Source: Gammaproteobacteria bacterium
GTDB lineage: Bacteria; Pseudomonadota; Gammaproteobacteria; Enterobacterales; Kangiellaceae
DNA: 64,000 bases
Direction: 5' to 3'
Assembly (NCBI GenBank): GCA_013373375.1
Contig: JABXHY010000003.1
Location: forward strand, 1-64,000
Each line of letters opens with the position of its first letter. Positions within the stretch are counted from its first letter, which is position 1. This document shows, piece after piece, positions 29,236 to 38,073 of the stretch. Position numbers and translations under genes: made by a program. Under the pieces are notes generated by a model. That model had not been told where the DNA came from, did no database searches, and saw nothing but the letters and a program-made list of their open reading frames with translations.

Positions 29236-29894
29236 TGATTTTAGTTTTATTGTCGGCTGCTCAAGGACCTAGCGAGTGTTGCTTTGCAGTGGCGAAAATA
29301 AGTCAAATATTAATAAAGCAAGCTGAGTCAAAAGGGTTAAAGGTTACGATTGTTGATCAACTGAAAGGTGAAAGGTCGAATACATTTAAGTCGATTTTAA
29401 TGGGACTTGAAGGTGAACAATCAAAATCCTTTGCTTTGGAATGGTGTGGCTCTATTCAATGGCGATGCCAGAGTCCTTTTCGTCCACACCATAAGCGAAA
29501 AAACTGGTTTATCAGTAGTCGTCTGATCGGCTCTATTGATCAGTATAAGTCGATTACTCGAGACAGTTCGGATGATTTAGAAATAAAAAAGGAAGACATT
29601 TCTTTTGAAGCGTGTCGTTCGTCTGGTCCAGGTGGTCAGCATGTTAATAAAACCAACTCAGCTATAAGAGCAGTGCATTTACCTTCAGGCGAGTTTGTAA
29701 AAGTTGACTCTCAGCGCAGTCAACATGCGAATAAAAAATTGGCTGTGCTGCTGTTGCAAGACAAGCTTTTACATGCTGCCAGTCAATATCAGCAGGGACA
29801 ACGCCAGAAACGGCATCAACTTTCGAAGCAAGTAGAGCGAGGTGGAGCTGTTAAGGTGTTTGAGGGGGAACAGTTCTTGGCTTCCAGTGGTTGA
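29235..29894 (+). CDS. prfH: peptide chain release factor homologue PrfH
   Basis: 219 residues. The catalytic GGQ is at 133-135 in SSGPGGQHVNKTNSAIRAVHLPSG, followed by the basic C-terminal tail (QRQKRHQLSKQVERGG). The N-terminal domain (ILVLLSAAQGPSECCFAVAKI, WCGSIQWRCQSPFRPHHKRKNWF) replaces the stop-codon-reading domain of RF1/RF2 and matches the E. coli PrfH N-terminus as I remember it. Known PrfH acts only on ribosomes cut in the 30S decoding centre. The frame could start at GTG 29229, but ATG 29235 fits the family and has GGAGGG eight bases upstream, inside rtcB2. Translational coupling with rtcB2 is likely. Confidence 0.92.
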   Translation: MILVLLSAAQGPSECCFAVAKISQILIKQAESKGLKVTIVDQLKGERSNTFKSILMGLEGEQSKSFALEWCGSIQWRCQSPFRPHHKRKNWFISSRLIGSIDQYKSITRDSSDDLEIKKEDISFEACRSSGPGGQHVNKTNSAIRAVHLPSGEFVKVDSQRSQHANKKLAVLLLQDKLLHAASQYQQGQRQKRHQLSKQVERGGAVKVFEGEQFLASSG

Positions 29895-30169
29895 TACTGC
29901 ATTGATAATAGATTTTTTGGGTTATAAGAGTCTGAAAAAACAAAAGAAAAGTTTGATGAGCACCTAAGTCATTAACTTTTTTATTGAAGTGTGCATTGCA
30001 TAATAGATTTATCGCTAGATTCAGGGGTATATTGTTCATTCTTTAGACTTATCTGATTGTAATAGGCAATTAAAATCTTATTCAATTCTATTGGCTTAAG
30101 TCACAAAGAGTTTGAGCAATAACTCTGGAATAAAAAATGAGTGTTGCAAAAAACACAAGGAGAGAAAAC

Positions 30170-30298
30170 ATGAAAAAAGCAATCGTGTATGCCTGTCTGT
30201 TATTTCTTGCCGCATGCGGAGGATCGAGTAACAGCGGGAGTTCAACACCTAATAATAACTGGGATGAAATGAGTTGGGATCAAGGAGAATGGCAATGA
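30170..30298 (+). CDS. tiny lipoprotein (42 residues)
   Basis: ATG 30170 follows AAGGAGAGAAAAC, a strong ribosome binding site. The product has a lipoprotein signal (KKAIVYACLLFLAACGGSS, lipobox LAAC, Cys16) and a short Ser/Asn-rich tail ending with three Trp-acidic elements (NNNWDEMSWDQGEWQ). Its stop overlaps the start of the next gene (ATGA at 30295-30298), so the two are translationally coupled. No known family. Confidence 0.75.
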   Translation: MKKAIVYACLLFLAACGGSSNSGSSTPNNNWDEMSWDQGEWQ

Positions 30299-31065
30299 AT
30301 AATGTTTACCCTAAATCTGTTTTATTAACATCGATATTAATTGGTTCGACAATGTTGTCGGCTGGAGAACTCAGCGTTCCAAATACTTTTACCGCTGGAA
30401 CACCGGCTCGAGCGAGTGAAGTAAACGCTAACTTTACTGCGGCGGAAACTGCAGTGAACGACAATAATGCGAGAATAGCAGCATTAGAGTCTGCGGTTTC
30501 AGCTTTGACAACGCAGGTTCAGACTTTAGAGTCAGCGCAACAGGACTTAACTATTAGTCAAACTGAATACTTTGCTACCGACCTGTTTTTTATGCAAAAC
30601 AACGCTAGTGGGCAATTCATAATTCCTGTAGCTGAGGGGCAACAGTCATCATCATCTATTGTTGATACTAACTTTGAGTATCATCCGGTACCAGGTTTAA
30701 ATCAGGTATCTTTTGAGGTTGCAAATGATAATACCACTGTGATCATAGAAACCACTGGGGAAGTCTATCTGACGACTTTTTCTGCTTACAGTCGAGCATC
30801 AATTGCGGTTGCAATCGATGGTGCGATTCCCGAGTTTGGAGCGCAGCAAACATTGCGAATGGTCAGCGACGATAACATATCAGCGGGTGGTAACTCCTGG
30901 GATTTGCGAGTACCTGTGCAATTAGATGCTGGAACGCACACTTTTACAGTTTTCGCTAAAGCTGACGCTCAGAATCAAGGTAGCTTGACGGTGGATGGAA
31001 GATCAGTAAGTGGTTACGACGGTCGTGTCAAAGCTTCAGTAATGCAAATATATACCGGCAACTGA
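30295..31065 (+). CDS. exported protein with coiled-coil neck and beta-sandwich-like C-terminus
   Basis: 256 residues. Signal peptide ending TMLSAGE (about 1-24), then the SVPNTFTAGTPARASEVNANF segment often found at the head of secreted fibre-like proteins, a coiled coil (about 50-85, NNARIAALESAVSALTTQVQTLES) that suggests trimerisation, and a beta-rich domain (about 95-256). ATG 30295 is chosen over 30289 because AAGGAG is seven bases upstream. Coupled to the preceding tiny lipoprotein; together they may form a surface structure, an inference from order only. Confidence 0.75.
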   Translation: MNNVYPKSVLLTSILIGSTMLSAGELSVPNTFTAGTPARASEVNANFTAAETAVNDNNARIAALESAVSALTTQVQTLESAQQDLTISQTEYFATDLFFMQNNASGQFIIPVAEGQQSSSSIVDTNFEYHPVPGLNQVSFEVANDNTTVIIETTGEVYLTTFSAYSRASIAVAIDGAIPEFGAQQTLRMVSDDNISAGGNSWDLRVPVQLDAGTHTFTVFAKADAQNQGSLTVDGRSVSGYDGRVKASVMQIYTGN

Positions 31066-31091
31066 TATCTGGTTTCATGCCAGAGGAACCC

Positions 31092-31117
31092 AAGCCCACC
31101 TTCGTGTGGGCTTTTTT
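31092..31117 (+). terminator. terminator of the lipoprotein/fibre-like unit
   Basis: AAGCCCAC / GTGGGCTT stem with TTTTTT. Confidence 0.92.
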
Positions 31118-31317
31118 GTACCTGCAGTTACTGATTCGAGAGCGGAAAACACACGCTTTTCTCAACCTTTTCAGTGGGTTACTAACAGACCCGACTTATA
31201 AAATGTAATTCTATCGAAGCGTTTTGGTTTTGAGTTATTATGATTATCAGATATTAATTTATGATAAACGTAAAATATTATTTGACTATCATAAAGCTTC
31301 GCGGTATCGTTTGTTGT

Positions 31318-31527
31318 ATGAAAATACGAATTAATTTAGATGTAGAGCTGGCAAAAAGGAAAATGTCATTGACTGAACTGTCACAGGCAATAGGGATTTC
31401 TATGACAAACTTATCCTTGCTGAAAACAGGCAAAGTAAAAGCGATTCGCTTTAGCACGCTAGAAGCAATTTGCGAAGTGTTGCAATGTCAGCCCGGTGAT
31501 ATTTTGGTTTATGAGCGTGACTCATAA
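31318..31527 (+). CDS. small XRE-family transcriptional regulator
   Basis: 69 residues, a single Cro/CI-type HTH of the YozG kind: MKIRINLDVELAKRKMSLTELSQAIGISMTNLSLLKTGKVKAI. The frame opens at 31261, but ATG 31318 gives the family N-terminus; its ribosome binding site is poor. It lies 48 bases before a membrane-protein gene, and pairs of such small regulators with small membrane proteins are common, so it probably controls its own unit. Confidence 0.85.
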   Translation: MKIRINLDVELAKRKMSLTELSQAIGISMTNLSLLKTGKVKAIRFSTLEAICEVLQCQPGDILVYERDS

Positions 31528-31575
31528 CCTTTTTAGAACGAGTAGATAGAGCGTTTTTTTACTTAAGGAGTGTAT

Positions 31576-32190
31576 ATGCAAAGTCGTGAATTTTTACTAC
31601 CGGGAGTGGCGTCCTTTCTTCTAGCAATTCTGTTTCCTATTTATTGGGGAAGTATCTATGGAATGTCTTTCGAAAATTTTGAAACCGCTTTTATTAATGA
31701 TCTTGCAACCTTTGACTTAATGGATGGGTTATTTATTATTATTGGCGCATTGGAAGTGTACATCTATGTAAGTCTAGCCCGAAAATTGAATCAGCAATTC
31801 GACTCTACTGCTTTAAAAACCCTGTTGTACTTGATGGCCACTGTCGTGATAGTGCTTCATTCTACAGTGTTATTCGATATCTATTTATCATTTCGAGATC
31901 AACCCGCGGTAGCATCAATTATAGAAACAATGGCCGGTATTATTCTATTTACCGCGATCGGTGTTTTGATTTCATACAGTGTTCTTGGGTTTATTTTGTC
32001 GATTATTCTGCTGAAACAGCGAAGTGATTCTGTGAATCTGCTTAAGATATTCTCAGTGATTGTCATTATTATGTGTGTTTTACAGATAACCGTCGTGTTT
32101 TCTTTTACCAATATTTTTCTTTTTCCAATAGCGCTTATTGTGTTGGCTTTGTACTTTTTTAAACAGCCAGAAACCGTAGAAGTCGTCTAG
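31576..32190 (+). CDS. polytopic membrane protein paired with XRE regulator
   Basis: 204 residues with about six hydrophobic segments (FLLPGVASFLLAILFPIYW, LFIIIGALEVYIYV, LLYLMATVVIVLHSTVLF, IILFTAIGVLISYSVLGFIL, FSVIVIIMCVLQITVVF, FLFPIALIVLALYFF). ATG 31576 follows AAGGAG at ideal spacing; a GTG at 31570 is in frame but overlaps that site. The order after a YozG-like regulator recalls XRE/DUF2975 pairs, though I cannot confirm DUF2975 from sequence alone. Confidence 0.75.
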   Translation: MQSREFLLPGVASFLLAILFPIYWGSIYGMSFENFETAFINDLATFDLMDGLFIIIGALEVYIYVSLARKLNQQFDSTALKTLLYLMATVVIVLHSTVLFDIYLSFRDQPAVASIIETMAGIILFTAIGVLISYSVLGFILSIILLKQRSDSVNLLKIFSVIVIIMCVLQITVVFSFTNIFLFPIALIVLALYFFKQPETVEVV

Positions 32191-32421
32191 CAAAGGGATT
32201 AGGTGATCAGCTCGATTGCCTAAAACCAAATAGATTCACAAGCCTTACAAAAAAAATTAATCTATTTAAACCTTTTAACGATTATTGACGTCATAGCAGA
32301 AATAGCCTGTCAAAAGCAGGCTTGAGACTAAACTTGGAGGGTTTTAGGCAATGCTGTACGAATTAGCTGATAGAGTGGCTAAATTTAGCTGGATACATCA
32401 AATCAAAGGGAAGTTGGACTT

Positions 32422-33831
32422 ATGATATTTAACACCCCGATTTTCTTCTTATTCTTTATCGTATTTCTTCTTGGCTACGGATTTATTTTCTTAAAGCACA
32501 AACCAAAAGTCTACTTTACCTTAGTTGGTAGTTTAATCTTTTACGGTGCATGGAATTATAAGTTTATTCCTCTTCTAGTGGGCAGTGGAGTTGCCGACTA
32601 TTTCATAGCGCAAGCCATTGGTAATGCGAGCTCGCAACGTCGTAAAAAGTTATTGGTAACCTTGTCGTTGGTCATCAATTTGGGCGTATTAGCATTATTT
32701 AAATACGCTGACTTTGTTCTAGAGTCGGTTGCAGACTTTTTACTCGTGTTTGGTTATCAAGCATCAATTCCTACTTTATCTTGGGTGTTGCCCGTTGGTA
32801 TTTCGTTTTACACCTTTCAAAGTCTCAGTTACACCATTGATGTTTATCGGGGTGATATGAAACCTCGAAAAGGTTTAGTTGAATTTGTTGCAGCACTCAG
32901 TTTTTTTCCTCAGCTTGTTGCTGGGCCAATTCTTCGTGCAAAACAAATATTACCTCAAATGCACAATATTGCGTTGCCGACATGGGAAGCAATCAAACAC
33001 GGAATTCTATTAATCACCGTTGGCTTGATTAAAAAAACAGGAGCAGACTTATTAGCGATACCTGCGCAGGCTGCTTTTGAAGCACAAGATAAAATAAGCA
33101 CTCTCGAAATGTGGACCGGCGTTCTGGCTTTTGCTGGGCAAATTTACGGTGACTTTTCTGGTTATACCGACATGGCAATTGGTATCGCATTAATTTTAGG
33201 GTTTAAAATTCCATTAAACTTCAGAGTTCCTTATTTTGCACTTTCTCCAGTGGATTTTTGGCGACGTTGGCATATTTCATTATCGTCCTGGTTACGGGAT
33301 TATCTTTATATTTCCTTGGGTGGAAATAGAACGGGGCATCGCACACGAAACATTTTTATTACCATGTTGCTCGGTGGCTTATGGCACGGCGCTGCGTGGA
33401 CTTTTGTTGCTTGGGGTGCCTTTCATGGACTCATCATTACCGCCACTCATCACCTGGGGCAATTATCCATTTTTAAATCATTTAGTGAGTCGCAACATTG
33501 GGCGTCGCGACTATTAAAGTGGGCAATAACCTTTTACTTGATTTTAATTGGTTGGGTATTTTTTAGAGCTGCAGATATTGATACCGCATTTCATATGTTG
33601 GCAGAAATGCATTCCATTAGCAGTGTCGCTGGAGGTTCAAATGCAGTACTTGTGTTTATCGTGGTTGCGGTTTGGACATTACTCACTCATGTAATGGACT
33701 ACTTTGTACTACGCGGTGCCGAAAAATTGGAACAGCGAAAATATTTATTCTGGTTTTTAATGTTTCTAGGCCAGGCCATTTGTTTATTTATAGGAGAGCC
33801 CAGCAATGAGTTCATTTACTTCCAGTTCTAG
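32422..33831 (+). CDS. MBOAT-family O-acyltransferase (AlgI-like)
   Basis: 469 residues, polytopic inner-membrane protein. It matches the AlgI/DltB-type MBOAT pattern: YFTLVGSLIFYGAWN, LPVGISFYTFQSLSYTIDVYRG, FFPQLVAGPILRAKQILPQM, FWRRWHISLSSWLRDYLYISLGGNR and GGLWHGAAWTFVAWGAFHG with the catalytic-type His. It should move acyl groups across the membrane to an extracellular glycan or protein. The following SGNH-like gene overlaps by 26 bases, the usual partnership in which the membrane protein supplies acyl groups and the periplasmic partner transfers them. The acceptor is unknown. Confidence 0.92.
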   Translation: MIFNTPIFFLFFIVFLLGYGFIFLKHKPKVYFTLVGSLIFYGAWNYKFIPLLVGSGVADYFIAQAIGNASSQRRKKLLVTLSLVINLGVLALFKYADFVLESVADFLLVFGYQASIPTLSWVLPVGISFYTFQSLSYTIDVYRGDMKPRKGLVEFVAALSFFPQLVAGPILRAKQILPQMHNIALPTWEAIKHGILLITVGLIKKTGADLLAIPAQAAFEAQDKISTLEMWTGVLAFAGQIYGDFSGYTDMAIGIALILGFKIPLNFRVPYFALSPVDFWRRWHISLSSWLRDYLYISLGGNRTGHRTRNIFITMLLGGLWHGAAWTFVAWGAFHGLIITATHHLGQLSIFKSFSESQHWASRLLKWAITFYLILIGWVFFRAADIDTAFHMLAEMHSISSVAGGSNAVLVFIVVAVWTLLTHVMDYFVLRGAEKLEQRKYLFWFLMFLGQAICLFIGEPSNEFIYFQF

Positions 33832-34990
33832 AGCTATATATCGAAAAACCTTGGCGGCGATACTGCTCGGTATGGGAGCTGCAATGGGATCTTTTTATCT
33901 GTTTACCATTGTAATGGATGCGGACCAGTTGTTGGGACGAGTCACTGAAGCGCGAGAAGCTCTGCCAAAAATAGTAAAAGAAGACCAGGACTTGGTTATG
34001 ATGTTTGGCTCTTCTATGGTCGACGCGGGTTTTTCTCCGCGTCAGTTTGATCGCGAAGTTAATGCAAAAGGAAAGAATGTAAAGTCATTTAACTTTGGCT
34101 TTGGAGGGCTGAATCCATTCTTTCAAGATTATCTTTCACGCCGAATTGCAGAAGCTTTCAAACGTGATAATCGACGATTAAAACTCGCTATTATTGAGTT
34201 TAATCCCTTTCAAGCAACTCAGGCACGTTGGAATGGTGCGGTACCAGCTGTCGATGCTTTTCTTACACGATTGGCAAGTCCGCAAGAACTTTGGGAGATT
34301 ACAAAGAAAGATCCGACGCGAGGTGCATTGTTGTTCAACATAAAGTATTTGCGCAATGAAGTGTCCGCTGAAATGGTCACTACCTTTTTCGGTCGAGGTA
34401 TTTTTCCACCTGAACAAGCACAGCGGATTCCAGAACCTGAGTCATACTTAGAGGCGCGAAAAGAACTGGATAAAAAATTAGAAGGTGCATTTGAAAAAGA
34501 TTTTCCTGATTACGATGGTTCCGATTGGTATTACCCTTGGCAAGGTGGAGGAACCATCCCCGAAGACCGAAGTGAAGGCGTTCCTCAAGATATTATCGAT
34601 TATCTTGCGACATTCTCTTCACCTGAAGCCATGCAAAATTACCGTAATCGACGGATCAGTAGCGCTGATATTGAAGGGCTTAACTTTGAGCCATTATTGC
34701 TCGAAAGTTTTATTGGTATTGTTAAGAACTTTCAAACGATAGCTGATGAAGTGGTCATTGTTATGTTACCTCGTAATCACCAAGTGATTTCCTACTCACC
34801 TGAAGCGGAATCAAGGTTAAATGCTGCTATCCAACAAATCGAGTCTGCTACCAATGAAAAAATTGAAAATCATCAGCTCATTACTGAAGTAACCTATGAC
34901 ATGTTTCGTGATGCGACACACCTGGCGCGTTATACCGGTGATGTCGCTTACACTCATTTTTTGGCAGAAGAATATTTAGATAAGCTTTAA
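33806..34990 (+). CDS. SGNH-like periplasmic partner of the MBOAT protein
   Basis: 394 residues. One N-terminal membrane anchor (about 13-33, AAILLGMGAAMGSFYLFTIV), then an SGNH/GDSL-like domain: block I MFGSSMVDAGFSP with the candidate nucleophile Ser, SFNFGFGGLNPF as block II, and a late DATHLARYTG supplying Asp and His. AGGAGA lies inside the end of the MBOAT gene, so translation is coupled. Likely the periplasmic acyltransferase or esterase that completes acylation. The family is diverse, so substrate is open. Confidence 0.8.
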   Translation: MSSFTSSSRAIYRKTLAAILLGMGAAMGSFYLFTIVMDADQLLGRVTEAREALPKIVKEDQDLVMMFGSSMVDAGFSPRQFDREVNAKGKNVKSFNFGFGGLNPFFQDYLSRRIAEAFKRDNRRLKLAIIEFNPFQATQARWNGAVPAVDAFLTRLASPQELWEITKKDPTRGALLFNIKYLRNEVSAEMVTTFFGRGIFPPEQAQRIPEPESYLEARKELDKKLEGAFEKDFPDYDGSDWYYPWQGGGTIPEDRSEGVPQDIIDYLATFSSPEAMQNYRNRRISSADIEGLNFEPLLLESFIGIVKNFQTIADEVVIVMLPRNHQVISYSPEAESRLNAAIQQIESATNEKIENHQLITEVTYDMFRDATHLARYTGDVAYTHFLAEEYLDKL

Positions 34991-35100
34991 CGGAATAATT
35001 CTTGAGTTACTATTGCCATTTTAGTGATTAAGAATCTTTTGATTGGTATGATACTGCGAATTATCTAGCACTTACTTGTGAAAAATAGCGTGTCATACCA

Positions 35101-35895
35101 ATGAGTAATCCAATAAGCAATCCAGTAAGCAATGGAAAATTAACCCACCAGGTTTCAGTTAACAGTAATCGCAGCGAAAGTGCGCCTATTGAGCAAGACG
35201 CTACTGTTCAATCGTCTCAACCCGTCACTTCAAACACCGATAAACTGGAAAGGATTAATTGGTCTTATATCCGAGATGAACTCGCCAGTATTTTATCGGT
35301 TGAAAAGGGAATTTTTTATACGATTAAAGAACTGCTCGTAAGACCAGGAGCGACGGTTAATTCCTATTTATTCGAAGATCGCGTAAAACTTGTTAAACCA
35401 GTGGTGTTTCTCGTCATATGTTCAATCGTATACAGTTTGATTCAACACTATACTGGTTTTGATGACGGCTATATAAATTTCACATTCGATGATTGGGCCA
35501 ATACCGCGACGGGTGTGATTTTTCATTGGATTTCTAATAATTATGGCTATGTAAACTTAGCTATCTCGGTGTATGTCGCCTTGTGGTTGAAATTGTTTTT
35601 CTTCCGATCACATTACAATTATTTTGAGGTTCTGGTTCTGCTATTTTATGCCATGGGAATGATGATGCTTATATTCGCCGCCTTTGGTGTCATTGAGTCA
35701 GTTTTAAAAATGCCCATTCTTCAGTACGGTGTGAATATTGGCATTTTTTATGTGGCGTGGGTTATTGGCCAGTTTTTTGATCAAAGAAAAATTTCGGCTT
35801 ATATTCGTGCTTTGTTAAGTTACTTTCTTGGGCTTTTCTTTTTTGCTCTCAGCGCATTGATAATCGGCATTTCCATCGATAAGTTAATGCAATAA
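35101..35895 (+). CDS. DUF3667-like membrane protein
   Basis: 264 residues. A hydrophilic N-terminus with short repeats (SNPISNPVSN) leads to the family segment ELASILSVEKGIFYTIKELLVRPGATVNSYLFEDRVKLVKPVVFLVICSIVY, which I recognise as DUF3667/DUF3810-like, followed by four to five transmembrane segments to the C-terminus. Function unknown. Stands alone between the acyltransferase pair and the BlaI gene. Confidence 0.75.
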   Translation: MSNPISNPVSNGKLTHQVSVNSNRSESAPIEQDATVQSSQPVTSNTDKLERINWSYIRDELASILSVEKGIFYTIKELLVRPGATVNSYLFEDRVKLVKPVVFLVICSIVYSLIQHYTGFDDGYINFTFDDWANTATGVIFHWISNNYGYVNLAISVYVALWLKLFFFRSHYNYFEVLVLLFYAMGMMMLIFAAFGVIESVLKMPILQYGVNIGIFYVAWVIGQFFDQRKISAYIRALLSYFLGLFFFALSALIIGISIDKLMQ

Positions 35896-35946
35896 CGATT
35901 CAGTACCACTGGTTACGACCTTTCTTTCCTCTTTCTGACTCAATCT

Positions 35947-35992
35947 TGACATTTGTAGAGATAGAGTGTATTTCTATAATCTACAAATGTAG
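35947..35992. promoter_or_regulatory. two BlaI-type operators upstream of blaI-like gene
   Basis: O1 TGACATTTGTAG (35947-35958) and O2 CTACAAATGTAG (35981-35992) both fit the TACAnnTGTA-type dyad of BlaI/MecI repressors and are inverted relative to each other: ACATTTGTAGA and TCTACAAATGT are perfect 11-bp arms. Their centres are 34 bp apart and they flank the promoter, so repression of the blaI-M56 pair by its own product is expected. Confidence 0.75.
35953..35980 (+). promoter_or_regulatory. sigma-70 promoter of the blaI-M56 unit
   Basis: TTGTAG (-35), 16-base spacer, perfect TATAAT (-10) at 35975-35980, embedded between the two operators. A TTGACA at 35946 is too far (23 bases) from this -10. 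Confidence 0.6.
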
Positions 35993-36037
35993 AGAATTAT
36001 GTTTTTAGAGAGAGAAGTATGCTTTTGGAGAGGATGT

Positions 36038-36418
36038 ATGCGGTTATCTGACTTTGAAGTGGAAGTCATGCAATTGTTTTGGCAACAAGAGCGGCTGTCC
36101 GCTCCAGAGGCACACGAGCGGCTAGGAGAGCGAAAGGGCGTTACGTATTCAACGATCAAAACCATTATCGATCGCCTTGAGCAAAAAGCAGCCCTGGTAC
36201 GTGGCGCGAAAGAGGGCAGAACCATTTATTATCAAGCGAAAGTAAAGCCCGAAGACATCCAAAAGCCAATGCTACGATCATTTATCGACAAAGTATTTGG
36301 GGGTAAACGAAATTCTTTGTTTGTTCATTTAATCGAAGATGAGAAGTTAAACTCTGATGACATCGCGTATTTAGAGAAACTCATCAAAGATAAAAAAAAG
36401 CAATTAAAAGATAAGTAG
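36038..36418 (+). CDS. BlaI/MecI/CopY-family repressor
   Basis: 126 residues. The N-terminal winged helix reads LSDFEVEVMQLFWQQERLSAPEAHERL...VTYSTIKTIIDRLEQKAALVR, the family signature, and the C-terminal dimerisation region includes FIDKVFGGKRNSLFVHLIEDEKL with the Asn/Phe-containing cleavage neighbourhood of BlaI. The frame extends to ATG 35999, but ATG 36038 has GGAGAGG upstream and the family N-terminus. Its binding sites are visible at 35947-35992. The gene ends 11 bases before the M56 gene. Confidence 0.9.
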   Translation: MRLSDFEVEVMQLFWQQERLSAPEAHERLGERKGVTYSTIKTIIDRLEQKAALVRGAKEGRTIYYQAKVKPEDIQKPMLRSFIDKVFGGKRNSLFVHLIEDEKLNSDDIAYLEKLIKDKKKQLKDK

Positions 36419-36429
36419 AGGGTTGAGTG

Positions 36430-38073
36430 ATGGAATATTGGCTCGTTAGTTTTCTGTTCAGTTTGTTTGTTGTGGTTTCTTTGCCTTTGTTTGAGGGCAC
36501 ACCCGTTAGATTCAGATTATTTTTTGCTTCATCGGGTATTATCGTATGGTTCATACCCTGGACCGCACTGGTTTCCTTTTTTTCTCAGTATTTAGATCCC
36601 GCTATCCTAAATAATTCTAATTTTTTGTTGTTATCGATTAAAGTATCTGCCGAAAATGCTAATGAACACATCACATCGACTAACTGGGCATTGGTTGATT
36701 TAGTTAAGTGGATACCTTACCTATTGTTATCCGTTGGAATAGCATTACTCACGCGCAACTTTTATTTATTTCATTGCGCCTTAAATAATGCTGAATTTGA
36801 TGTGAAACGAACTTTTTATTTGCGGTTTGGTTTCTTATCTCGGCGACTCACTCTTAAGCGGTCAAAAAATGCAACCTCAGCGTATGTGTACGGTTTGATA
36901 AATTGGGTTGTGGTGATTCCTTACAGCTACTCCTCTTCGCAAATCAGCGCTGCTCTCCATCATGAGTTTAATCATATACGGTCAGGGGATACATTCTGGG
37001 TAGTGGCTTTGACTGTCTTAAAATGTATTTTCTGGTGGAATCCATTAGTTACTTATTTATGCCGGCAGTTACATTACTTACTTGAAGTCAGGTGCGATGA
37101 GCAATGTGTGAAACGTATTGGTCGAAATAACTACATGAAGATTCTTGCAGAGTTGACTCTTGCTCAATCGAATCTCACTGAATCGACTCTCACTGAATCG
37201 ACTCTTACTGAAATGAGTCTTTCGGAAAAAAGATTAGCCCCATATCGAAATAACGCATCGTTAATGCACTTATCAATTCGTTCAAAACACTTATCGCTTA
37301 TGCGTAAAAGGCTGGAGACATTAAATATGAACATTACTTTCCATTGGAAGCAAAAGGTTTATTTAACGCTAATATCACTATTTACTTTGATAACGTTATC
37401 GGTACCCGTGATAGTAAAAGCGCAACAAAATAATCAAAGTCAGCAACAGCAGCACGATAATACGATTACTTTCTTAAAAGTTGATTATCAAGTGCACTCC
37501 GAAACTGAAAAATCAACCATGTCGATTGAAACAAGCTTTAAAGGCGCTTCAGACAAAGTTGAGATCCTTCGAAAAGTGACTCGTGATTTACCGGTCGATA
37601 TAACGACTAATAATGATGATAAAGGTCGCCATATTGAGTTAGTTATCCGTGATAAAGATTCTTATAATAAAGTCGTTGAAGTCTTTGCTGGAACCGAAAT
37701 TGAGCAGGTATTGAACAGCATTCGAGGAAAAAAGAGTGAATCTTCAAGAACAATAGCCTTGAATATCGGTTATCAACAAAATGAAGATGCAGTTCAAACA
37801 TTTGAATTGCATAGCAAAAATCAGAGCTGGGTAGAATTTAAGTCTGAACACTATCAATTGGAGATAATGCCGACTTTGAAAGAAGTAGACGGTCAGCAAC
37901 AAGTATTAATAAACGCAAGAATTATGGATATTAGTGATGGCAAAAGTGTTGTGATAAGTGAGCCCGGAATCATGACATTGATAGGTTCAGAAGCGTCAAT
38001 CGAAGTTGGTCAAGAAGACTCGCAAGGTCGTTTTACTGGCTTTAAAATGTCAGTTTTACCCACATTGCTTTGA
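36430..38073 (+). CDS. BlaR1/MecR1-type M56 metallopeptidase
   Basis: 547 residues. Four transmembrane segments surround the cytoplasmic zinc-peptidase motif HEFNH (178-182, HHEFNHIRSGD) and the third ligand region LLEVRCDEQCV. After the last membrane helix (about 315-330) a periplasmic domain of about 215 residues follows with no penicillin-binding SxxK sensor module seen in true BlaR1, so the signal is not beta-lactam by this evidence. A short repeat LTESTLTEST lies near 245. It should cleave the BlaI-type repressor when activated. GTG 36427 is an alternative start. No beta-lactamase or mecA-like gene is adjacent. Confidence 0.85.
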   Translation: MEYWLVSFLFSLFVVVSLPLFEGTPVRFRLFFASSGIIVWFIPWTALVSFFSQYLDPAILNNSNFLLLSIKVSAENANEHITSTNWALVDLVKWIPYLLLSVGIALLTRNFYLFHCALNNAEFDVKRTFYLRFGFLSRRLTLKRSKNATSAYVYGLINWVVVIPYSYSSSQISAALHHEFNHIRSGDTFWVVALTVLKCIFWWNPLVTYLCRQLHYLLEVRCDEQCVKRIGRNNYMKILAELTLAQSNLTESTLTESTLTEMSLSEKRLAPYRNNASLMHLSIRSKHLSLMRKRLETLNMNITFHWKQKVYLTLISLFTLITLSVPVIVKAQQNNQSQQQQHDNTITFLKVDYQVHSETEKSTMSIETSFKGASDKVEILRKVTRDLPVDITTNNDDKGRHIELVIRDKDSYNKVVEVFAGTEIEQVLNSIRGKKSESSRTIALNIGYQQNEDAVQTFELHSKNQSWVEFKSEHYQLEIMPTLKEVDGQQQVLINARIMDISDGKSVVISEPGIMTLIGSEASIEVGQEDSQGRFTGFKMSVLPTLL

